Source of the DNA: Bacteroidales bacterium UBA6267
Lineage (GTDB): Bacteria > Bacteroidota > Bacteroidia > Bacteroidales > UBA1556
Reading direction: 5' to 3'
Assembly: GCA_002440745.1 (NCBI GenBank)
Contig: DJVB01000049.1
Coordinates: forward strand, 124,001-188,000
Length of the DNA: 64,000 bases
The number at the start of each line of letters is the position of its first letter. Within the stretch, counting starts at the first letter, position 1. Shown here in pieces: positions 34,810 through 44,498 of the stretch. The notes beneath the pieces were generated by a model. That model did not search any database. It was not told the DNA's origin and saw nothing but the letters and a program-made list of their open reading frames with translations. Made by a program: the position numbers and the translations under genes.

Positions 34810-37263
34810 ATGAAAGTTTCGTATAACTGGCTTCAGGAGTTAATTGGATTTGATGAAGATTCACAAATTATTGCAGAATTACTGACCAATGGAGGACTTG
34901 AAATTGAGGCAATTGAAAAATTTGAATCTGTAAAAGGAGGACTTAAAGGTTTAATTATCGGTGAGGTGATTGAATGTGAAAAACACCCGAATGCGGATAA
35001 ACTAAGTGTTACGAAAGTAAATATAGGTAATGGGGTGGAACTTCCGATTGTTTGCGGAGCCCCTAATGTTGCAAAAGGGCAAAAGGTGGTTGTAGCAACC
35101 GTTGGAACAACTCTTTATAGCGAAAACGGAGAAGCCTTTGAGATAAAGAAATCGAAAATTCGTGGAGAAGTTTCGGAAGGGATGATATGTGCAGAAGATG
35201 AGATTGGTATTGGAAACTCACATGATGGGATTATGGTCTTGGATGAAAATGCGATTCCCGGAGCTGAGGCAAAAACCTATTTCGATATATACGAAGATTA
35301 TATTTTTGAAATTGGTATTACCCCTAATCGTGCTGATGCAACCTCGCATATTGGAGTTGCCAGAGATTTAGTAGCCCTATTGAATCACCATCTAAATAAA
35401 AACTACAAACTAAAGTTGCCGGAAACCTCAGAGATTACTAAGGGCAATATTGAACTGCCAATTAAAATAACGATAGAGAACACGGATTTATGTCCGCGTT
35501 ATACCGGGGTTACAGTAAGCGGAATCACCGTAGAAAGCTCACCGGAATGGCTGCAAGTTCGACTTAAGTCATTAGGTCTTAGACCCATAAACAATATCGT
35601 AGATATCACAAATTACATTCTTCTTGAAACCGGACATCCGCTTCATGCTTTTGACTATGATAAGATTACCACGAAAAAAGTGGTCATTAAAACACTTGAG
35701 GAGGGAGCAAATTTTAAAACATTAGATGAAATTGAGCGTAAGCTATTTCAAAACGATTTAATGATTTGTAATGATTCAACGCCAATGTGTATTGCCGGAG
35801 TTTTTGGAGGATTTGATAGTGGCGTTCAGGAAACAACAACCAATATATTCTTAGAATCAGCCTATTTTAATCCGGTTTGCATCCGAAAAACTTCAAAAAA
35901 CCATGGGTTAAAAACAGATGCTTCCTTCCGTTTTGAACGAGGAGCCGATCCGAATATCACAGTCCATGCGCTAAAAAGGGCTATCTCGTTAATATCGGAA
36001 CTCACTAATGGTTATGTTGCCTGCGATATCTTGGATATTTATCCTGAAAAACATGATAATCAGGCAGTTGAAATTAACTATGAAACTATTAACAAAACTA
36101 TCGGTCAACAGATTCCTAAAGAAACAATAAAAGCTATTCTAAGGGATTTGGATATTATTATTATTAAAGATTTTGAAGATGGTCTTTTAGTAGATATTCC
36201 AACAAATAAAGTGGATGTAACAAGAGAAATTGATGTAATCGAAGAAATAATTAGGATTTATGGATTCAATAAAATAAATGTTGACCATCAACTTAAAACT
36301 TCCCTTTCCTACCGAAATTTGCCTGACAAAAACAAGATTTATAATCATATTGCAGACTATTTGGTGTCAAAAGGTTTCAATGAGGCGATGAACAACTCGC
36401 TAACAAAATCGGAGTATTATAATCTATCCGGTTTTGAGACTGAGAGGAGCATCGAAATTCTCAACCCATTGAGTTCTGAATTAAATGTACTTAGACAACA
36501 TCTTATTTTTGGTTTATTAGAATCCATAAAACATAATCTAAACTACAAAAACGAAAACTTGATGCTTTTTGAATTAGGTAAACATTACCGAAAAAAAGGA
36601 GAAAGTGTTGATCAAGTAAAATCTATTGATGAAAAAGAACATTTGGGATTAATTGTAACCGGCAACGAATTGGAAGAAAATTGGCGATATCAAGAACAAA
36701 AAATTGATTTTTACACACTTAAATCCATCGTCTTTGGCATTCTAACCAAGCTAAACATTGATGTTAAAAAGATAAGTCTTATCGAGAAAAATAAGGAAAA
36801 CATCTATGATTACTCGTTGCAGATAATATACAAATCTAAAGAAATAGCCTCAATTGGAACTTTAAATAAAACCTTACTCAAACATTTCGATATTAAGAGT
36901 GACGTTTTTTTCGCAGATATTGAATGGTCAAACCTGATTTCAGTTTTAAAAGATTTTTCGGTGAGTTACCAAGCTATTTCTAAATATCCGATTGTTCGCC
37001 GCGACATGGCTTTATTAGTTGACAAAAGTGTTACTTATAAAATCATAGAGGATCTTATTTATAAAACTGATAATAAACTCATTAAACAAATTACTCTCTT
37101 TGATGTTTATGAAGGAAAAGGAATAGAAACCGAGAAAAAATCCTATGCTATCAGCTTATTTCTTCAAGACGAAGAAAAGACCTTAACTGACCAACAAGTT
37201 GATAAAATTGTCAACAAAGCTTTCCAAAACTTATCGAGGAATTTGGATGTAGTGTTGAGGTAA
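34810..37263 (+). CDS. pheT: Phenylalanine-tRNA ligase beta subunit
   Basis: 817 residues. In order: a tRNA-binding EMAP/OB domain (about 40-155, IIGEVIECEKHPNADKL and VCGAPNV), the B3/B4 editing domain with RPINNIVDITNYILLETGHPLHAFD and IAGVFGG, B5 domains, the catalytic-like core, and a C-terminal anticodon-binding (FDX-ACB) domain with SKYPIVRRDMALLVD. Role: with PheS forms the alpha2beta2 enzyme charging tRNA-Phe and removing mischarged Tyr. pheS is not in this window. It faces gldJ tail-to-tail across a shared terminator. Confidence 0.97.
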   Translation: MKVSYNWLQELIGFDEDSQIIAELLTNGGLEIEAIEKFESVKGGLKGLIIGEVIECEKHPNADKLSVTKVNIGNGVELPIVCGAPNVAKGQKVVVATVGTTLYSENGEAFEIKKSKIRGEVSEGMICAEDEIGIGNSHDGIMVLDENAIPGAEAKTYFDIYEDYIFEIGITPNRADATSHIGVARDLVALLNHHLNKNYKLKLPETSEITKGNIELPIKITIENTDLCPRYTGVTVSGITVESSPEWLQVRLKSLGLRPINNIVDITNYILLETGHPLHAFDYDKITTKKVVIKTLEEGANFKTLDEIERKLFQNDLMICNDSTPMCIAGVFGGFDSGVQETTTNIFLESAYFNPVCIRKTSKNHGLKTDASFRFERGADPNITVHALKRAISLISELTNGYVACDILDIYPEKHDNQAVEINYETINKTIGQQIPKETIKAILRDLDIIIIKDFEDGLLVDIPTNKVDVTREIDVIEEIIRIYGFNKINVDHQLKTSLSYRNLPDKNKIYNHIADYLVSKGFNEAMNNSLTKSEYYNLSGFETERSIEILNPLSSELNVLRQHLIFGLLESIKHNLNYKNENLMLFELGKHYRKKGESVDQVKSIDEKEHLGLIVTGNELEENWRYQEQKIDFYTLKSIVFGILTKLNIDVKKISLIEKNKENIYDYSLQIIYKSKEIASIGTLNKTLLKHFDIKSDVFFADIEWSNLISVLKDFSVSYQAISKYPIVRRDMALLVDKSVTYKIIEDLIYKTDNKLIKQITLFDVYEGKGIETEKKSYAISLFLQDEEKTLTDQQVDKIVNKAFQNLSRNLDVVLR

Positions 37264-37267
37264 GCAA

Positions 37268-37303
37268 TAAAAAAAGAGGCTGAAAATCAGCCTCTTTTTT
37301 TTT
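37268..37303. terminator. Bidirectional terminator between pheT and gldJ
   Basis: GAGGCTGA (37276-37283) pairs perfectly with TCAGCCTC (37287-37294), loop AAA; A-run on the left and T-run on the right, so it works for both convergent genes. Confidence 0.93.
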
Positions 37304-37318
37304 CGATTCCAAATTTTC

Positions 37319-39100
37319 TTAATAGTTTCCAATTGGACTTCCGACGCGAGTCATTGCACAACGGAATCCAATAAAATCTGTTTCTTGAGTCTCGTCTAAG
37401 AAGCGTCGTGCACCGGGAGACAACCAATATTGACCATCACGCCATGAACCGCCTTTGTAAACACGAGCTTTATCATTTATCATTGAAGTTACGCTATAAT
37501 CATACATGCTTTTAGACCCATCATCATTTTGCCAATTAGACCATCCATCGGAAGTATAATTTGAAGCATAATCACCGTCCAAATAGTTAATATTATTAGC
37601 CTTGCGATAATTTCTTCTTTCCAAATTTTCTTCTATGGTAACTTCTCTTTTACGAAGTTCACCAGGAGTAGCAACAATAAAATCTGAGATACCTTTCAAC
37701 AATTCATTGGCAATTTCTACAGCTTCAGGTGCACCGTCAATGGTTATCAGTGCATCTTCAATTTGCTCAGAAGCTTCCTCATACTTTCGGTCATTATTCA
37801 TTGTAATAGCAGTTTCAACGTTTTTCAATACTTTTTGAAGCAACTCATCCTCACGTGGATCAACAACGCCACCTGGCGATCTTCCTTTCAATTTATCCAT
37901 ATAACCATTATCAGCATATGCTCCTTCACCTAATAGCCAATCCGATATACCTTGATAATCATAAATAATATAAGTCAACTTATCATCTATTGCACCGGCA
38001 TTATCACGCACAAAGGTTTTATACACATTACCACGGAATGAATTAAAATCATCAAAATCTTCAAACGAAAGAGGACGATACACATCCATTACCCATTCTG
38101 CTACATTACCTGCCATATTATAAAGACCATAGTCATTGGGCCAATATGCATAAACCGGAGCAGGAATTGAAGCAGCATCATTAAGGCTCCCTGCAACTCC
38201 CATATAGTCGCCACGACCACGGCGGAAGTTTGCTACAAAATCACCATAATTTGAAGGAGCATCTGTACGTGCAATATGGCCATTCCAAGGATATAAACGT
38301 CTTTCAACAACCCTTTCATATAGTGTATTTCCAATTAAACCGAGTGCTGCAAATTCCCATTCAGCCTCTGTGGGGAGTCTGTATCTGGGCAACAAAATAC
38401 CATCCTCCATTCTAGGCCGGCGAGTTTGGCCGTTTGGACTCAAATCAATCAACTGACGATTAGTCTCTTCTCCGGTATATTTATTTGCCAAATAGGAATC
38501 TGAATTAAAATGATCGTCATTAGTTTGGCCGGTATAATGTTTCAAAATACCATAAGTAATTAAAATATATTCATTTACCCTATCAGTACGCCATTTACAA
38601 TAATCTGTAGCTTGCAACCAATTTACACCTACAACCGGATAATCACGATAAGCAGGATGACGAAGATATAATTCAGTCAAAGGCTCGTTATAAGCTAGCT
38701 CACTTCTCCAAACTAAAGTGTCAGGTAATGCTTTTTGCACTATACGCGGGTAATCAAGTTTATAAACCCTATTGAGCCAGTATAAATATTCAAGATAATC
38801 AATATTCCTAACCTCGGTTTGATCCATATAAAAAGAAGAAACTGTAACCCTTCGAGGTTGATTATCCCATTCATAGTTCACATCTTGCTCGGTGCGGCCC
38901 ATTGTAAATGTTCCCCCTTCAATTAAAACTAAACCGGGACCGGTTTCCTGTTCTTCATAAGGAACTACTTCAAAACCACCGTTTTTACGGTCGTTATAGG
39001 CCCAACCGGTAGTTGGAGACTGATCTTTTGCACAAGCCGAAGCGAGCAACAATATGGCAAAGAAGCCAATAAATCCAAGAAAATTTTTACTTCGTATCAT
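37319..39100 (-). CDS. gldJ: Gliding/T9SS lipoprotein GldJ
   Basis: 593 residues. Lipoprotein signal peptide with lipobox ASAC (C23). FGE-sulfatase fold like GldK: LIEGGTFTMGRTEQDVNYEWDN at 59-80, YPVVGVNWLQAT at 154-165, RLPTEAEWEF at 241-250, YGLYNMAGNVAEW at 324-336, and at the far end VYKGGSWRDGQYWL and FIGFRCAMTR (577-586). Between the last two blocks lie about 210 residues against about 45 in GldK, including a helical stretch at 414-490. Family knowledge: GldJ stabilises GldK and is needed for gliding and secretion. Proximity to porU (as in flavobacteria) supports GldJ over a second GldK. Cotranscribed with the upstream porP/sprF paralogue (30-base gap). Confidence 0.9.
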   Translation of the reverse strand: MIRSKNFLGFIGFFAILLLASACAKDQSPTTGWAYNDRKNGGFEVVPYEEQETGPGLVLIEGGTFTMGRTEQDVNYEWDNQPRRVTVSSFYMDQTEVRNIDYLEYLYWLNRVYKLDYPRIVQKALPDTLVWRSELAYNEPLTELYLRHPAYRDYPVVGVNWLQATDYCKWRTDRVNEYILITYGILKHYTGQTNDDHFNSDSYLANKYTGEETNRQLIDLSPNGQTRRPRMEDGILLPRYRLPTEAEWEFAALGLIGNTLYERVVERRLYPWNGHIARTDAPSNYGDFVANFRRGRGDYMGVAGSLNDAASIPAPVYAYWPNDYGLYNMAGNVAEWVMDVYRPLSFEDFDDFNSFRGNVYKTFVRDNAGAIDDKLTYIIYDYQGISDWLLGEGAYADNGYMDKLKGRSPGGVVDPREDELLQKVLKNVETAITMNNDRKYEEASEQIEDALITIDGAPEAVEIANELLKGISDFIVATPGELRKREVTIEENLERRNYRKANNINYLDGDYASNYTSDGWSNWQNDDGSKSMYDYSVTSMINDKARVYKGGSWRDGQYWLSPGARRFLDETQETDFIGFRCAMTRVGSPIGNY

Positions 39101-39130
39101 AATCTATTTTCATTTATATCAAAATAATAA

Positions 39131-40132
39131 CTAAAAAGATGGGCAACTTATTTCATGAAGACGAACTCTTTTTTGCGGACAATTAAATCTTAAGCCCATA
39201 GAAATCTCGTGTGCGCCTCCCGAAGCATTACTCAATTCAGAAACCGTTATATCATAAGAATATCCAAATTTAAATTTATCATATTCAAAACCGACTAATA
39301 AAATGATAGCGTCAGACCCCTCAAAGAAATGACGATACCATAGTCCAAAAATTATTGGCTGCCGTTGATAGTATAGTCCATAGTTTAGCTGATGAAACAG
39401 ACCTTGCTGCATAAATAGAATATTTGGGGATAATACAGGGTCTGTAGGCCGAAGACGATGGCGTCCGGCAGCAGTTAATGGAATTTTCATACCAACATGA
39501 GAAGTCAACTTCATTGGAAGATAGCTTTCATTTCCTGAGATAAAAGCTTCATTTACCGGCACTAAATGATGGGCAGCAAATCCAATGAAAAACTTGGGTC
39601 CATATCCCAAAATTCCGGCAGCAAAATCAGCATCGGCAGTTGAATAAGAACCTCCGGCGGGAGTCGGCTCTGCGGTTAGACTGGTGAAGCCCCACTGATT
39701 ATCTATTTGATCGCCAAAAGTCAATTTATTAAAATCTAATGATTTCTGGAAAAAACCTGCTTGAAGGCCGGCTTTAATGAAAAACTCGCGACTAACCCGT
39801 ATTCGAGCGGAGTAAATCAATGAAACAGATTGAGTTGTAAGTACTCCCTCTCCTGCTCTATCACTATTAACTAATAGACCTAAACCTCCTCCAATTGCAT
39901 TAAAATGCATGTCGAAACTTGCATTATAAGTAACGTATGAACCGGGGATAGATGGCCATTGATTGCGATAATTCATCACAACACGTGGACAAACTACTGA
40001 TCCGGCAAAAGCTGGATTGAGGTAGAGTGGATTGGCGTAAAACTGAGAAAAGTGGGGATCCTGGGCCTTAACTCCCACGAAACCAACCGTTATCAGCGTC
40101 AGCAATAATAAGGTTTTCAGTTTTGTTCCCAT
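39131..40132 (-). CDS. Second PorP/SprF family outer-membrane protein
   Basis: 333 residues with signal peptide ending GVKAQ and the full family opening QDPHFSQFYANPLYLNPAFAGS. The barrel part has NYRNQWPSIPG, KAGLQAGFFQKSLDF, AAHHLVPVNEAF and ends KFGYSYDITVSELSNASGGAHEISMGLRF. It is only distantly similar to the copy ahead of gldK and fits the canonical SprF motif better. In the same minus-strand unit as gldJ and divergent from porU. Probable role: partner for secretion or anchoring of type B CTD cargo, or a T9SS core barrel; I cannot decide which. Confidence 0.92.
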   Translation of the reverse strand: MGTKLKTLLLLTLITVGFVGVKAQDPHFSQFYANPLYLNPAFAGSVVCPRVVMNYRNQWPSIPGSYVTYNASFDMHFNAIGGGLGLLVNSDRAGEGVLTTQSVSLIYSARIRVSREFFIKAGLQAGFFQKSLDFNKLTFGDQIDNQWGFTSLTAEPTPAGGSYSTADADFAAGILGYGPKFFIGFAAHHLVPVNEAFISGNESYLPMKLTSHVGMKIPLTAAGRHRLRPTDPVLSPNILFMQQGLFHQLNYGLYYQRQPIIFGLWYRHFFEGSDAIILLVGFEYDKFKFGYSYDITVSELSNASGGAHEISMGLRFNCPQKRVRLHEISCPSF

Positions 40133-40649
40133 TTCATATAGTCTAAACGCAATTAAGGCACAATATTACAAAATTTATTATAACTCTAAAACATTTTGTT
40201 ACCATTACATTAATATAAAGTAGTCTCACTTTATACTTAATAATTTTTGTAAGGTTACATCTTTTCGTTCTATAAACCGCCCCTAATTGTCAAGTTGGTG
40301 ATTTAAGACAATTTAACTTTAAAAAGGTTGAGTTATTGTCCGTTTAATTTTCAAATAATATTCAAAGCTCAAATAAAATAAATATCACTATAAATAAAAT
40401 ATATCCCAGTAAAACATCCATTAAAAAAATGATTGATTCTTAATAATCATATAAGTTCATGTATTTCAATACAAAACACAAATTGGTCTCACTGGTTTAT
40501 TTACTCCAAAATAATCAAACAGTTTTTGTTTGCCAGCGATTGAAATCAGATTTGGCTAAACAGTGCAAAAACAAACAATATTTTTGGCAACTTTTAGTTA
40601 TTATGCTAATCTACCTAATTTCCAAATTGTATTATTTAAATCGATTTCA
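40133..40649. other. Intergenic region between divergent porP/sprF-gldJ and porU
   Basis: About 517 AT-rich bases with no convincing gene. It contains ATTGTC (40286-40291), GACAAT (40307-40312) and ATTGTC again (40335-40340), so the middle element can pair with either neighbour. The right-hand pairing is extended by AACTTT/AAGGTT (40315-40320/40324-40329). A -7 box for porU lies at 40579-40586. No terminator with T-run is seen. Confidence 0.45.
40579..40586 (+). promoter_or_regulatory. -7 box for porU
   Basis: TATTTTTG, 63 bases before the ATG at 40650; TTG at 40552-40554 is 24 bases away, somewhat long. Confidence 0.35.
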
Positions 40650-43600
40650 ATGTCAAGATTTATTTTAACGATTTTAATATTTTCACTTTCAGCATTTTAT
40701 GGACTTGCTCAACAGAATTTCGTGGTGGAAAAGAAACTCTCTTTTAATTATACTTTGCTGGAGGACATATCAAACCTAAATGGTGCACTTTTCGACGAAG
40801 CAGTAAACCATGAGTCTTTTAATGAAATACCATTAGTGAAATTTCAGTTTCCTATAGAAAAACCAATAGACTCTGTATCGATATTTATTCAAAATATCGA
40901 ATCTGTTTCCAACTCACTTTTCAAGCGATTCAAAAACATTCAAGATTTACCGGAATTTATTTACGAAGTACAAACTATTCGTAATCAACAGATTCTAACT
41001 GTTTTCATCAATCCTTTTTATATATACGCCAACCAAAATGTTGCTGCATATTCTCATTTCAAACTATTCGTAACGATTTATGAATCTGATATAAAATCGA
41101 ATCGAGAGGAGGCCAAAGGCTCATGGAAATCAGCTTCTGTATTGTCAAATGGGGACTGGTATAAAGTTAAACTGAGTACAACGGGTGTATATCGGTTAAC
41201 CGGAAATGATTTGGTTGCCATGGGAATTTCATTAAGCAATCTTTCCATAAACGATATTCGAGTTTTCGGAAATGGTGGAGGAATGTATCCCGAAGCCAAT
41301 AGCGCATTCTTTTATGATGACTTAGAGGAAAATGCTATCAAAATTCACGACTTAAACGGAAATGGAATTTTTGAGTCGAACGATTATTTTTTGTTTTTTG
41401 GAAAAGGGCCAAATTACTGGAAGTATGATGCAAATAACGATCGTTTTAGTCATAGTCAACACTTATATGATGATTTCGCATATTACTTCATTAATATTCA
41501 AGCCGGAAATAATAAGAGAGTTAGTTTTCAATCGATTAATTCCACCACACCCGACACTGTCATCACCACATTCGATGATTTTCAATATTATGACAAAGAT
41601 TCTCTAAATCTCATAAAATCAGGTAAATACTGGTACGGAGATGAATATAATATCATAACTTCACATAGTTATAGTTTTTCTTTTCCAAATATAGATTTGT
41701 CAACTCCGGTTAAAATCAAGATGGCGGTTGCTGCCAAATCGACCACTGTTTCGCAAATGACAGCAAATATTTCAGGGAATACCCAAACAATACTGATTCC
41801 AGCGGTTTCAGGGCAATATAACTCTGACTACGCAGCCGGAGTTGCGCAAGAATGGGCCATAGCCCCACAATCTCAGAACATAAGTATTAATGTTAGTTAT
41901 AATAAACCAACTTCCATTGCCACAGGTTGGATGGATTATATTGAAGTTCAAGCGAAAAGACAATTGGCTTTCAGCGGCACTCAACTGAAATTTAGAAATA
42001 AAGAATCCATTGGAAATGGCAAGCTAACCAAATTCATAATTTCCAACCCTCCATCAGGAATAGTAATTTGGGATGTAACGAATCATTTACAACCTGTTGA
42101 AATTGAATATGTAATGGAATCAGGAAATGCGACATTCACAATTGCAACGGATGAACTGCGTGAATTTATTGCCTTTACAAACAGTTTTTATACTGCAGGA
42201 TTTAATCAAAAAATTGACAACCAAAATCTTCATGGTGTTTCCGATATTGATTATGTGATTTGTTACAACAAAAAGTTTGAAGCTGAAGCAAATGAATTGG
42301 CTGATTTTCACAGAAACCACAATAATCTTAATGTGTATGCAGTTGATCAGCAATTGGTTTTCAACGAATTTTCATCCGGAGCAGCAGACATTGCAGCCCT
42401 TAGAAATTTTATGCGACTTCTCTATGATAATGCTATTGCAGCCGGGAAAACCCCTCCACGATACTTGTTGCTTTTTGGCGATGCAAGTTATGATTATAAG
42501 AACAGAATTTCAGGGAACACCAACTACATTCTCACGTTTGAGTCAGCTTCATCTTTAAGTCCGCTTTCAAGTTACAGCTCTGATGATTTTTTTGGTCTTT
42601 TGGATTATAACGAAGGAAGTAATTGTGCAGGTGCTCTTGATATTGGAATTGGTCGTTTTATTGTTCGAACAAATACCGAAGCTCAGCAAATGATTGACAA
42701 GATTAAAAGGTATTACAAAACGCATAATCAACCCGCCGGAGCTAATAACACACTTACAGTCAATCAAATACCAAATATGGCTGACTGGAGAAACACCCTA
42801 TGTTTTATTGGAGACGATCAGGACAATAATATTCACGTTAGTCAAGCCGACTATATGGCTGAGCTCATCCGGTTGCAATTTCCAAAATATAATATTGACA
42901 AAATATTTCTTGATGCTTATGTACAGCAAACCTTACCCGGTGGACAACGTTATCCTGAAGCTAAGCAAGACTTGAATCTTCAAGTTGGAAATGGAGCATT
43001 GGTGATAAATTACACAGGTCATGGCGGAGAAATGGGATTAGCCCATGAATCATTGCTCGAAATTGCTGACATTCTGAAATGGAGTAATGCCGATAATATG
43101 CCATTGTTTATAACCGCAACATGTGAATTTACCCGTTACGAAGATCCATCCAGAATTTCTGCAGGTGAATATGCTTTTCTACAGCCTAATGGCGGAATGA
43201 TAGGACTTTTAACCACATCAAGAGTAACTTTTTCCGGTTCCAATTTTACATTGAACAAATACATCATTCAAGATATGTTCACTGCTGATAGTATAGGTAA
43301 CTACCCATCTGTTGGCGACGTCATTAGATTATCGAAAGTAAAAGCTGGATCAATTATGAATAACCGAAACTTTGTACTAATCGGCGACCCTGCTCTGACT
43401 TTAGCTTATCCCAAACACGACGTTAAAACTTTGACGGTAAATAGTATTCCTGTTCAGCAGTTCACCGACACTCTAAAAGCCTTGTCGATGGTCACTATCT
43501 CTGGGCAGATAGAATCGAATGGTCAAAAACTTTCCGGTTTTAACGGTTATGTTTACCCAACCATTTATGATAAAGCTCAAACTTACACCACTTTAGCCAA

Positions 43601-44498
43601 CGATCCTGACAGCTATGCCTATAATTTTAAGCTTCAAAAAAATGTGATTTATAAAGGGAAAGCAGTCGTTACAGGTGGTGATTTTAGCTTCACTTTCATT
43701 GTGCCAAAGGATATAAACTACTCATTTGGTAATAGCAAAATTTCATATTATGCGGAAAACGGACTAACCGATGCCAACGGATTTTACGATAGTCTGATTG
43801 TTGGTGGCACAAACACAACTGCAATTGCTGACAATATTGGACCCCAAATCGATCTTTTTATTAATGATACTTTATTTGTGGATGGTGGTATAACTGACGA
43901 AAACCCAAATTTGTTAGCACTGCTCTTTGATGAAAGCGGCATCAATACAACAGGGAACGGAATTGGTCATGACATTACATTAACTCTTGACAACAACACA
44001 ACCAAATCAGTGAGTCTCAACAACTTTTATCAAGCTAAAACCAACAGTTATCAGAGCGGATATGTTGTTTATCCACTATCAGATTTGAGTGAAGGAAAGC
44101 ATTTTATTACCTTGAAAGCTTGGGATATTTTCAATAATTCCAACGAGGCATCCTTGAGTTTTGTAGTGGCAAACAGCGAGCAAACAGTAATTTCCGCATT
44201 AACAAGTTTCCCAAATCCATTTACAGATTATACGAGTTTCGTTTTTGAACACAATATGGCCGGAAGCTCTTTGGATGTCGAAATAGAGATTTTCGATCAA
44301 TTGGGTAATAAGGTGCGAAATCTATCTACCACTATGGTTAACACAGGTTATAAAGTGTCCTCAGACCAGTTGAAATGGACTGGAAGAAATGAATCGGGAC
44401 AAAAATTAGGTTCAGGCTTGTATCACTATCGAGTAATTATTACTTCAGAATTGGGACAAAAAGCCACTGAATGCGGAAAACTTGTTTTGTTAAATTAA
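40650..44498 (+). CDS. porU: T9SS C-terminal signal peptidase/sortase PorU
   Basis: 1282 residues from the ATG at 40650, which opens a proper signal peptide (MSRFILTILIFSLSAFYGLAQ-type); an in-frame GTG at 40563 would bury it behind 29 residues and is rejected. Gingipain-like C25 peptidase domain in the middle, with the dyad H791 (NYTGHGGE) and C825 (TATCEFTRYEDPSR), 34 residues apart. The last about 85 residues form a T9SS CTD-like Ig domain (FPNPFTDYTSFVFEH, GNKVRNL, GSGLYHYRV). Role: at the cell surface removes CTDs of secreted cargo and attaches the cargo to A-LPS. The stop overlaps the convergent trmN6 stop. Confidence 0.95.
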   Translation: MSRFILTILIFSLSAFYGLAQQNFVVEKKLSFNYTLLEDISNLNGALFDEAVNHESFNEIPLVKFQFPIEKPIDSVSIFIQNIESVSNSLFKRFKNIQDLPEFIYEVQTIRNQQILTVFINPFYIYANQNVAAYSHFKLFVTIYESDIKSNREEAKGSWKSASVLSNGDWYKVKLSTTGVYRLTGNDLVAMGISLSNLSINDIRVFGNGGGMYPEANSAFFYDDLEENAIKIHDLNGNGIFESNDYFLFFGKGPNYWKYDANNDRFSHSQHLYDDFAYYFINIQAGNNKRVSFQSINSTTPDTVITTFDDFQYYDKDSLNLIKSGKYWYGDEYNIITSHSYSFSFPNIDLSTPVKIKMAVAAKSTTVSQMTANISGNTQTILIPAVSGQYNSDYAAGVAQEWAIAPQSQNISINVSYNKPTSIATGWMDYIEVQAKRQLAFSGTQLKFRNKESIGNGKLTKFIISNPPSGIVIWDVTNHLQPVEIEYVMESGNATFTIATDELREFIAFTNSFYTAGFNQKIDNQNLHGVSDIDYVICYNKKFEAEANELADFHRNHNNLNVYAVDQQLVFNEFSSGAADIAALRNFMRLLYDNAIAAGKTPPRYLLLFGDASYDYKNRISGNTNYILTFESASSLSPLSSYSSDDFFGLLDYNEGSNCAGALDIGIGRFIVRTNTEAQQMIDKIKRYYKTHNQPAGANNTLTVNQIPNMADWRNTLCFIGDDQDNNIHVSQADYMAELIRLQFPKYNIDKIFLDAYVQQTLPGGQRYPEAKQDLNLQVGNGALVINYTGHGGEMGLAHESLLEIADILKWSNADNMPLFITATCEFTRYEDPSRISAGEYAFLQPNGGMIGLLTTSRVTFSGSNFTLNKYIIQDMFTADSIGNYPSVGDVIRLSKVKAGSIMNNRNFVLIGDPALTLAYPKHDVKTLTVNSIPVQQFTDTLKALSMVTISGQIESNGQKLSGFNGYVYPTIYDKAQTYTTLANDPDSYAYNFKLQKNVIYKGKAVVTGGDFSFTFIVPKDINYSFGNSKISYYAENGLTDANGFYDSLIVGGTNTTAIADNIGPQIDLFINDTLFVDGGITDENPNLLALLFDESGINTTGNGIGHDITLTLDNNTTKSVSLNNFYQAKTNSYQSGYVVYPLSDLSEGKHFITLKAWDIFNNSNEASLSFVVANSEQTVISALTSFPNPFTDYTSFVFEHNMAGSSLDVEIEIFDQLGNKVRNLSTTMVNTGYKVSSDQLKWTGRNESGQKLGSGLYHYRVIITSELGQKATECGKLVLLN

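Noticed and set aside
40563..40649. GTG start for PorU
   Set aside because: Would place 29 residues before a normal signal peptide; the ATG at 40650 is better.
40459..40668. 69-residue frame upstream of porU
   Set aside because: No family resemblance, overlaps the porU signal peptide region, AT-rich chance frame.
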